Shown piece after piece: positions 1 through 4,541 of a DNA stretch of 6,334 nt. The notes under the pieces are model-generated. The model saw only the letters and a list, made by a program, of their open reading frames with translations, was not told where the DNA came from and did no database searches. This DNA is from Pseudomonadota bacterium. GTDB lineage: Bacteria > Pseudomonadota > Alphaproteobacteria > Acetobacterales > Acetobacteraceae. The DNA lies in the NCBI GenBank assembly GCA_021815835.1, contig JAKAZN010000120.1:1-6334 (forward strand), in the 5' to 3' direction. A program made the position numbers and the translations under genes. Each line of letters starts with the position of its first letter. Position 1 is the stretch's first letter.

Positions 1-691
1 CGCCGCGCTGCGCGGAGGGGCCGATGCCGATCATATCGACCGAGCGATGCGAGGGATTGTGGTAGGTGTCGCCGAGGAAATTCTCGGCAGCGAACTTCCA
101 GTTGGCGGGCAGGATCCATTTATGCATCCCGATCACTTCCGACCCGCCCGGGCGGCCGTCGCGGCAATCCAGAACCTGGTCCAGATGATCGACCGCATCG
201 CCGAGATAGGTCATGAAATCGGGCGCCTCCGGGTCCCAGCTCGCCCAGACCGTGCCCTTGTAGATCGCGAGTTTTGCCACCTCGATCAGCGACCATTCGT
301 CGCGGTTCAAGGTGCCGTCGTACAGCACGCGATACAGCGGCACGCCCTGCAATTTCCCGTCGGTGGTGTAGCTCCAGGAGTGATACGGGCAGACGAACAG
401 CGACGTATTCCCCTGTTCGTAGCGGCAGATTTTCATCCCCCGGTGGCGGCAGGAATTGAGGAACACATGCGCCGCGCCGGCATGGTCGCGGCACAGGATG
501 ACGGACTCGCTGCCCATGCGGGAGACGAAGAAATCCCCGTTGTTGGGGATCTGGCTCTCATGGCCCACGAACAGCCAGGCGCGGGTGAACAGCTTTTCGA
601 GCTCCTGGTCGTGCAGCGCGGGGGAGACGAAAATCTCCCGGCTGATGCGGCCGGCTTGCAGGTCGATCATCCCGTCGAGCGCGGTGGACAT
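1..691 (-). CDS. Rieske non-heme iron ring-hydroxylating oxygenase, alpha subunit (3'-truncated by window edge)
   Basis: This is the N-terminal 230 residues of the terminal oxygenase of a Rieske-type aromatic ring-hydroxylating (or demethylating) system. In this family, electrons from a reductase/ferredoxin pass through the [2Fe-2S] Rieske centre to a mononuclear iron that activates O2 on the substrate. The Rieske motif is complete: CRH at residues 81-83 and CPYH at 101-104 supply Cys81, His83, Cys101 and His104. The start of the catalytic domain is visible as NWKFAAENFLGDTYH (197-211), with Asp208 as the bridging acid and His211 and His215 as iron ligands. The third iron ligand would lie beyond the window. 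Family members are usually 400-460 residues, so about half is present. The start at 691 is supported by AGGGAGAAGG a few bases upstream. No beta subunit, ferredoxin or reductase gene is in view. The substrate cannot be read from this portion. Family call is firm; subfamily is unknown. Confidence 0.95.
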   Translation of the reverse strand, partial: MSTALDGMIDLQAGRISREIFVSPALHDQELEKLFTRAWLFVGHESQIPNNGDFFVSRMGSESVILCRDHAGAAHVFLNSCRHRGMKICRYEQGNTSLFVCPYHSWSYTTDGKLQGVPLYRVLYDGTLNRDEWSLIEVAKLAIYKGTVWASWDPEAPDFMTYLGDAVDHLDQVLDCRDGRPGGSEVIGMHKWILPANWKFAAENFLGDTYHNPSHRSVDMIGIGPSAQRG

Positions 692-864
692 GGCGCCTTC
701 TCCCTTGGACAAGGCCAGTCTGTGCCGATGGGCCGGCCGGCTCAAGGGGGCGGGACGCCGACGCCGGGGCGGGGACGCGGCGCCGATGGCGAGATCGTGC
801 CGAAGCCCACCGCCTGGCGTCGATCACCGATCCACAACGATCACCTCTCGGGAGGAAACGCAGA
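692..864. other. Intergenic spacer upstream of the Rieske oxygenase gene
   Basis: This 173-base gap separates two genes on the minus strand. It contains the oxygenase ribosome-binding site at its left end. A direct repeat, CGATCAC at 821-827 and again at 838-844, has a period of 17 bases and could be a regulator site or chance. No convincing -35/-10 pair or terminator hairpin with a T run was seen for either gene. Confidence 0.4.
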
Positions 865-1410
865 TCAGGCACCATCCGTGCGATTTTGATCACCGGGCGC
901 CGGGTTCTGCCGCTTCAAAAGCTGCGACAGCTCGTTGATGGCGTTGGTGAGATAGAGCACTTCCCGTTCGCGCAGCTCGTCGAGCTTCTGGTGCAAAAGC
1001 TCGATTTCGAGCTCGGCCTTGATGTTGACCTGATAATCGTGCTCGGCTTCCTTGCGGTCGATGTCCTGCTGACGGTTCTGCGCCATCATGATGAACGGCG
1101 CGGCGTAGGCGGCCTGGAACGAGAGCGCCAGGTTCAGCAGGATGAACGGGTAGGGATCCCATCGCTGGATGAAGGCCGTCACGTTCAGGACGATCCAGAC
1201 CATCAGAAGAACGGACTGGATGATGATGAAGTTCCACGATCCCATGGTGGCGGCGACCCAGTCGGCGATCTTTTGACCCACCGTCAGGCTGCGGGCCGGC
1301 AACGCGCCACCCCCCGCGGTCCGCTTTCCCCTCCGCAGGCTCCGAAGTTCGTCGAGCAGCCGCTGCTCGGAGCTATGCAGTTCCGCCTTCAGGGTCGCCG
1401 CGATCGTCAT
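865..1410 (-). CDS. DUF1003 family two-helix membrane protein
   Basis: This 181-residue protein matches the DUF1003 family, whose members are small membrane proteins of unknown biochemical role. The N-terminal 40 residues are charged and helical. A conserved block starts with GSWNF (57-61), followed by a first hydrophobic helix at about 60-80. Then comes the family hallmark DPYPFILLNLALS (85-97), which leads into a second helix at about 87-110. The signature APFIMMAQNRQ (104-114) follows, then a charged segment with AEHDYQ (122-127). Residues 117-167 are predicted coiled coil, probably cytoplasmic. The ATG at 1410 is preferred because GAGCGAGAGA lies just upstream. A GTG at 1470 in the same frame would add 20 residues unlike the family N-terminus and has no ribosome-binding site. 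The gene points toward the oxygenase 173 bases away, but no functional link is evident. Confidence 0.93.
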   Translation of the reverse strand: MTIAATLKAELHSSEQRLLDELRSLRRGKRTAGGGALPARSLTVGQKIADWVAATMGSWNFIIIQSVLLMVWIVLNVTAFIQRWDPYPFILLNLALSFQAAYAAPFIMMAQNRQQDIDRKEAEHDYQVNIKAELEIELLHQKLDELREREVLYLTNAINELSQLLKRQNPAPGDQNRTDGA

Positions 1411-1759
1411 GGCATTCTCTCGCTCGGGGCCTCGACCGGCTCGCGCATGGGCGCCGCGGCTGATCGTCACGATTCCATGCCAGACCGGTCATCGCGCAGG
1501 CTAGGCAAGCGGAGCAGGCCGAGCAAGGCAAGAATGGTTGCGGGGAAAAGCGGCCACGATGACCTGGCGTTCCGGGCAGCGGCCGGCGCCGCGATGTTGC
1601 CACCACCGGGGTCGCGGACCTGAGCCGCTTCACGCCCGCACGCCGGAACAAACCGCTCCCGACCGGCACGCCCCCCCGACCGGCACGCCCCCCGACCGGC
1701 ACGGCGCGACGGCGCCGCCCGCTAACTCTTCGGCAACCCGGGGTGGTTAGAGGGGGGCG
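1411..1759. other. Divergent intergenic region between DUF1003 and glycosyltransferase genes
   Basis: This 349-base stretch has no supported gene; the frames across it lack ribosome-binding sites and recognisable protein content. It must hold the promoter of the minus-strand DUF1003 gene and probably that of the plus-strand glycosyltransferase gene, but no -35/-10 pair could be assigned with confidence. It contains a purine-biased degenerate stretch built of GGCAAG/GAGCAGG-like words at about 1498-1535, three copies of a 13-base repeat at 1658-1703, and a G-run at 1752-1757 that starts the hairpin at the glycosyltransferase start. Confidence 0.6.
1658..1703. repeat. Three tandem copies of a 13-base GC-rich repeat
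   Basis: CCCGACCGGCACG occurs exactly at 1658-1670, 1675-1687 and 1691-1703, giving periods of 17 and 16 bases. The copies are separated by short C runs of 4 and 3 bases that account for the one-base length difference. The repeat lies about 60-100 bases upstream of the glycosyltransferase start. It could be a repeated protein-binding site or a replication-slippage array; the sequence does not decide between them. Confidence 0.75.
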
Positions 1760-1782
1760 ATGACCCGAATTGTCCCCCCCTC
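1750..1782 (+). promoter_or_regulatory. Hairpin covering the glycosyltransferase ribosome-binding region
   Basis: GAGGGGGG at 1750-1757 can pair perfectly over 8 bases with CCCCCCTC at 1775-1782. The 17-base loop contains the ATG at 1760. The left arm is the only Shine-Dalgarno-like sequence for that start, so folding would hide it and could lower or condition translation. The pairing is directly visible; a regulatory role is inference. It would be irrelevant if translation actually starts at the in-frame ATG at 1850. Confidence 0.4.
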
Positions 1783-2806
1783 GCCGTCCGCGCCGCCCTC
1801 GTTTCGCGAGGAAGGCAGGGAAGCACCCCCGCCCCCGCATCCACGGCCCATGCCCCGACCCGCTCTGACCATCTGCATCTGCACCCATGACCGGCCGGAG
1901 GATGTGCGCGCCTGCCTCGCCGGTCTCGCCGCCCAATCCGTCCCGACGGGCGGGCTGGACATCCTGGTGATCGACAGCGCCTCTCCGCCCGCCTCGGCCG
2001 CCGCGCTGGCGGGTTTGGTCGTTTCGCATCCGGGGGCGCGGCTGATCCGGCTGGACGCGCCCGGCCTCAGCGCGGCCCGCAACGCCGGCGCCGCCGCCGC
2101 CGCCGCGCCCTGGATCGCCTATCTGGACGACGACGCGGTGCCCGCGCCCGAATGGGCCGCGGCGGCGCTCGCCGCGATCGCGACCGCCGAGGCCGGCCCG
2201 CCGCCCGGACTGATCGGCGGGCGGGTGCTGCCGGCCTGGGAGGCGCCGTTGCCTTCCTGGTGGCCTCCCCGGCTGCGCGGGGTGCTCTCGATCGTCGAGC
2301 ACGAGGGCCAGGGCGCCTACGGGACCCCCGGACTGCCGGCGGGGCTGGAGCCCTGCGGGGCGAACATGCTGGTCCACGGGCCGGCGCTGCGCGCGGTGGG
2401 CGGGTTCTCGCTGGCGATCGGCCGGCGCGGCACGGCGCTGCTGTCCGATGAGGAGGTGCATCTCGCCCGCCGCCTGCGCGATGCCGGCTACCTGCCCCGA
2501 TACGATTCCCGGCTGGTGGTGCATCACCGCATCCGTGCCGCGCGCCTCACGCCGGCCTGGCTGCTGTCGCGGCTGCGCTGGCAGGGGGTCTCTTCGGTGC
2601 GGACCCGGGTGTTGCTGGGGGAGGCCGGGTCGGTCTGGCGGGAGGTGCCGCGCCGGGCCGCGGTGGCGATGCTCTGCACCCCGGCCGTGTTGGCGTGCGG
2701 GTCGGGCGCGCGGTTGATCGGCCCGCGCTGGCGCTTTGCCTACGCGCTGGGGTTCCTGAGCGAGGCGGCCCCGGCGGCCGCGCCGTGGCGTCGGGCGCAA
2801 GGCTGA
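1760..2806 (+). CDS. Family 2 glycosyltransferase (GT-A fold)
   Basis: This 348-residue protein is an inverting sugar transferase of the GT2 type, which moves a sugar from a nucleotide-sugar to a glycan or lipid acceptor on the cytoplasmic side of the membrane. The fold begins with LTICICTHDRPEDV (36-49), the nucleotide-binding first strand and helix. Then come LSAARNAG (103-110), the metal-binding DDD at 123-125 within YLDDDAVP, a substrate loop rich in Trp and Pro (160-172), and SDEE (229-232), the acidic motif that normally supplies the catalytic base, followed by LARRLRDAGY. A moderately hydrophobic segment at about 299-315 and an amphipathic tail may attach it to the membrane. The start is uncertain. 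ATG 1760 has a G-rich ribosome-binding-like run but gives a Pro-rich 30-residue leader. ATG 1850 gives a typical family N-terminus but has no clear ribosome-binding site. Donor and acceptor are unknown. It may head an operon with the next two genes. Confidence 0.92.
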   Translation: MTRIVPPSPSAPPSFREEGREAPPPPHPRPMPRPALTICICTHDRPEDVRACLAGLAAQSVPTGGLDILVIDSASPPASAAALAGLVVSHPGARLIRLDAPGLSAARNAGAAAAAAPWIAYLDDDAVPAPEWAAAALAAIATAEAGPPPGLIGGRVLPAWEAPLPSWWPPRLRGVLSIVEHEGQGAYGTPGLPAGLEPCGANMLVHGPALRAVGGFSLAIGRRGTALLSDEEVHLARRLRDAGYLPRYDSRLVVHHRIRAARLTPAWLLSRLRWQGVSSVRTRVLLGEAGSVWREVPRRAAVAMLCTPAVLACGSGARLIGPRWRFAYALGFLSEAAPAAAPWRRAQG

Positions 2807-2901
2807 CCCCGGTCGCGCGCGGCATTTCCCGGTGGAGATCGGAGCGCGTTTGGGTTATGCCGCACCTGCGAACGCCGTTCTTCGGCAAAAGGGAACGCAA
2901 G

Positions 2902-3321
2902 ATGCCGTCGCTGCATTGGCCGCAAGCCGAGACCCTGCCCGCCCCGCCCTGGCCGATGCCGTCGGTGGTCGTGGCGCTCGGCCGGGGCCTACGCGGGCGC
3001 TGCCCGGCCTGCGGCGAGGGGCGGCTGTTTTGTGGCTACCTCAAGATCGTGCCGGCCTGTTCCGCCTGCTCCGCGCCGCTCGGCCTGCTGCGCGCCGACG
3101 ACGCGCCGCCCTATTTCACCATCCTGTTGGTCGGCCACATCATTATCCCGGCGATGCTGATCCTGCAGCGGATGTCCGATCCCCCCACCTGGGAAATGTC
3201 AGCGATCTTCCTGCCGCTGACCTTGGTGTTGGCGTTGGGCTTCCTCCGACCGATCAAGGGGGGGACGGCCGGGGTGATGCTGGCCACGGGGATGCTGAAG
3301 CCCACCCCCGTGCCGGGATGA
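2902..3321 (+). CDS. DUF983 family zinc-ribbon membrane protein
   Basis: This 139-residue protein fits the DUF983 family, found mainly in Alphaproteobacteria and Bacteroidetes, with no established activity. After a Pro-rich N-terminus comes LGRGLRGRCPACGEGRLF (26-43). Its CPAC pairs with CSAC at 53-56 to give a four-cysteine zinc-ribbon-like knuckle (Cys34, Cys37, Cys53, Cys56). The family signature ADDAPPYFT follows at 65-73. Two membrane helices are visible at about 73-89 and 100-116, separated by a short acidic loop containing PPTWE, and a Lys/Pro-rich tail ends the protein. ATG 2902 was chosen because AAAAGGGA lies about seven bases upstream; ATG 2857 in the same frame lacks such a site. 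The stop codon overlaps the start of the next gene. The pairing of a metal knuckle with two helices suggests a membrane-associated scaffold or assembly role, but that is inference. Confidence 0.93.
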   Translation: MPSLHWPQAETLPAPPWPMPSVVVALGRGLRGRCPACGEGRLFCGYLKIVPACSACSAPLGLLRADDAPPYFTILLVGHIIIPAMLILQRMSDPPTWEMSAIFLPLTLVLALGFLRPIKGGTAGVMLATGMLKPTPVPG

Positions 3322-3824
3322 GCATGACGGCCACCGCCGCGCGCGCCGACCACCGCCTGGCCCGGGTGGAACTGACCGGGGAGGCGCTGACCCGCCTCTC
3401 GCCGCTGCTGGAGGCCGACCGCGCCCAGGCGGTCGCCGACCTCGCCGCCGAGAACCAGTTCGCGCCGCTGATCCTTGGCGACGTGCCGCCCGCCGGTCCG
3501 TTCGTGCTGCATCTGGCGATCCAGGACGGACGGCTCGCCTTCGACATCCGCGACGCGGCGGGCACGGCAATCGCCGGGGTGGGCCTCGCACTGGGTCCAT
3601 TCCGCGCGCTGATGAAGGATTACGAACTGCTGGTCGAAAGCTACGGGCTGGCGGTGGCGGAGGGGCGGGAAGCGCGGATCCAGGCGATCGATATGGGCCG
3701 GCGCGGGCTGCACGACGAGGGCGCGAGGCTGCTGATCGCGCGGCTGGCGGGCAAGATCGCGATGGATTTCGCGACGGCGCGGCGGTTGTTCACGCTGGTC
3801 TGCGTGCTGCACCAGCGGGGATAG
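3318..3824 (+). CDS. UPF0262 family protein
   Basis: This 168-residue soluble protein belongs to UPF0262, a conserved alphaproteobacterial family of unknown function. Family hallmarks run through its length: an N-terminal RLARVEL (13-19), DLAAENQFAPL (41-51), LHLAIQDGRLAFDI (65-78), LGPFRALMKDYELL (92-105) followed by ESYG, QAIDMGRRGLHDEGA (122-136), and the C-terminal block GKIAMDFATARRLFTL (145-160) then CVLHQRG to the end. The near-perfect IDMGRRGLH and DFxTARRLFTLxCVLH blocks make the assignment secure. No signal peptide or membrane segment is visible. The start ATG shares four bases (ATGA) with the stop of the DUF983 gene, so translation is expected to be coupled; a second Met follows two codons later. 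Function remains unknown, and neighbourhood offers only the DUF983 partner as a hint. Confidence 0.95.
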   Translation: MSMTATAARADHRLARVELTGEALTRLSPLLEADRAQAVADLAAENQFAPLILGDVPPAGPFVLHLAIQDGRLAFDIRDAAGTAIAGVGLALGPFRALMKDYELLVESYGLAVAEGREARIQAIDMGRRGLHDEGARLLIARLAGKIAMDFATARRLFTLVCVLHQRG

Positions 3825-3859
3825 GGCGGCTGCGGGGGGAGCGCGCCCGGCGGGAAATA

Positions 3860-3871
3860 GGGATTAATCCC
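3860..3871. promoter_or_regulatory. Perfect 12-base palindrome, possible operator
   Basis: GGGATTAATCCC is a perfect dyad with an AT core in an otherwise GC-rich gap. It starts 36 bases after the UPF0262 stop and lies about 190 bases before the next start codon. It would suit a homodimeric regulator binding upstream of the weak promoter candidate at 3887-3915. There is no T run, so it is not a good terminator. No specific regulator can be named from the sequence. Confidence 0.3.
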
Positions 3872-4001
3872 CGACAGCAATCGCGCTTGCTGACGCCGGA
3901 GTCATTGCATAACCTTCACTGATCGGCGCTGGTTCGCCGGCCGGCGACGTTCCCCGGCCGATCCCGGCGCTCGATCGGATCGACGACGATCCTGACCCCG
4001 G

Positions 4002-4040
4002 GCATGCCGAGAGGCCCGCGGGTTCGGGCGTGCGGCATGC
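4002..4040 (+). promoter_or_regulatory. Inverted repeat in the presumed leader of the 151-residue protein gene
   Basis: GCATGCCG at 4002-4009 is matched by its exact reverse complement CGGCATGC at 4033-4040. Inside the 23-base interval, GCCCG (4014-4018) can pair with CGGGC (4025-4029), giving a nested hairpin. The structure ends 19 bases before the ATG at 4060, leaving the GGGGAAA ribosome-binding site free. It could be a leader RNA structure or a protein-binding dyad; in a GC-rich region chance is also possible. Confidence 0.35.
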
Positions 4041-4059
4041 TCGGCGCCGCGGGGAAACA

Positions 4060-4515
4060 ATGGCGAACGAGACGGACAAGACGGCCTGGGTGCTGCGCGT
4101 GCTGGGCCTCGACCTCGGCGGGGCGCGGCGCATCGCGCCCGAAGGCCCCCCGGTGCGGCTGCTGCCGGTCTGGGTCGCGGCGAAGGACGGCGTCGACGAT
4201 GCGATCGGCGCCTTGCAGGCGGCCCTGCGCCAGCAGGGGCGGCCCGGGCTGCGCATGATCGCGGATGCCGGCCTGTCCGCGGTCACCGATGGCGCGAGCG
4301 TCGGCATGATGGTCGCGTTGCGCGAATTCGACGCCGCGCCCGGTTCGGCCAAGGCCAAGGCCAAGCTCGCCGACGCTGCCGGGGTGTTCCGCAAATTCCT
4401 CGCCGGCGACAAGGTCGTGGCGCTGCTGGCGGATAATCCGTTCGGCGTCGCGCTGCCGCTGCGCGAGACGTTCGGCAAGGCGCTGGATACCATCGAGCGT
4501 CGGATCGCCGCCTGA
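4060..4515 (+). CDS. Unrecognised 151-residue soluble protein, partner of the following long gene
   Basis: I do not recognise this protein with confidence. It has no signal peptide, no membrane helix and no cysteine. Residues 9-19 form a hydrophobic strand-like stretch. VWVAAKDGVDDAIGALQAALR (37-57) reads as a long amphipathic helix, and a second helical part covers 62-94. An Ala/Lys-rich linker at 97-102, encoded by three GCCAAG repeats (4348-4365), precedes helix 104-124. The C-terminal block DNPFGVALPL (125-134) and the helix after it look like a compact conserved module. ATG 4060 is chosen because GGGGAAA lies just upstream; a GTG at 4030 is possible but unsupported. High G/C at third codon positions on this strand supports it as real coding. 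It is separated by only 26 bases from the next gene, so the two are likely co-transcribed and may form a complex. It may be a stand-alone version of a module found in larger proteins, but that is unverified. Confidence 0.75.
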   Translation: MANETDKTAWVLRVLGLDLGGARRIAPEGPPVRLLPVWVAAKDGVDDAIGALQAALRQQGRPGLRMIADAGLSAVTDGASVGMMVALREFDAAPGSAKAKAKLADAAGVFRKFLAGDKVVALLADNPFGVALPLRETFGKALDTIERRIAA

Positions 4516-4523
4516 TCCTTTTT
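4502..4523 (+). terminator. Weak terminator-like or attenuator-like hairpin between the two unknown genes
   Basis: GGATC (4502-4506) can pair with GATCC (4514-4518), with one further G-U pair possible. Five T residues follow immediately (4519-4523), a conspicuous run in such GC-rich DNA. The hairpin spans the stop codon of the 151-residue protein gene, and the next start is 18 bases after the T run. The five-pair stem is short for an efficient intrinsic terminator. Partial attenuation that lowers expression of the long gene is possible, and chance cannot be excluded. Confidence 0.25.
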
Positions 4524-4541
4524 CAGAAGAGAGCCGCGAGC

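Larger units (their letters stand above)
3825..4059. other. Intergenic spacer before the two-gene unknown unit
   Basis: This 235-base gap separates the UPF0262 gene from the next plus-strand gene. It holds a 12-base palindrome near its left end and an inverted repeat near its right end, both listed separately. A locally AT-richer patch at about 3901-3920 contains CATAAC/TAACCT. TTGCTG at 3887-3892 lies 17 bases before TAACCT at 3910-3915, a spacing that suits a sigma-70 promoter, but each hexamer matches consensus at only three positions. No intrinsic terminator with a T run follows the UPF0262 gene. Confidence 0.45.

Noticed and set aside
47..889. A 280-codon plus-strand frame opposite the Rieske oxygenase
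   Set aside because: The minus strand carries an intact Rieske motif, iron-ligand motif and ribosome-binding site; the plus-strand frame is its shadow.
886..1623. A 245-codon plus-strand frame opposite the DUF1003 gene
   Set aside because: The minus strand has all DUF1003 signatures; the plus-strand product has no recognisable domain and no ribosome-binding site.
2090..2104. GCC trinucleotide run inside the glycosyltransferase as a possible slippage or phase-variation site
   Set aside because: It encodes a poly-Ala stretch in a position where the family normally has small residues and the usual spacing between RNxG and DDD is kept. A triplet change would not shift the frame.
1373..2800. A 475-codon stop-free frame on the minus strand opposite the glycosyltransferase
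   Set aside because: It has the same antisense-register explanation; the product is Arg/Gly/Pro-rich and unlike any protein family, while the plus strand encodes clear GT2 motifs.
2819..2863. GCGGCAT/ATGCCGC inverted repeat between the glycosyltransferase and DUF983 genes
   Set aside because: It has only seven bases with a 31-base interval and no T run; not distinguishable from chance in GC-rich sequence.
4348..4365. Three tandem GCCAAG hexamers in the 151-residue protein gene
   Set aside because: They encode an ordinary Ala-Lys linker in frame; copy-number change would only lengthen the linker, and three copies are too few to argue for a variable locus.
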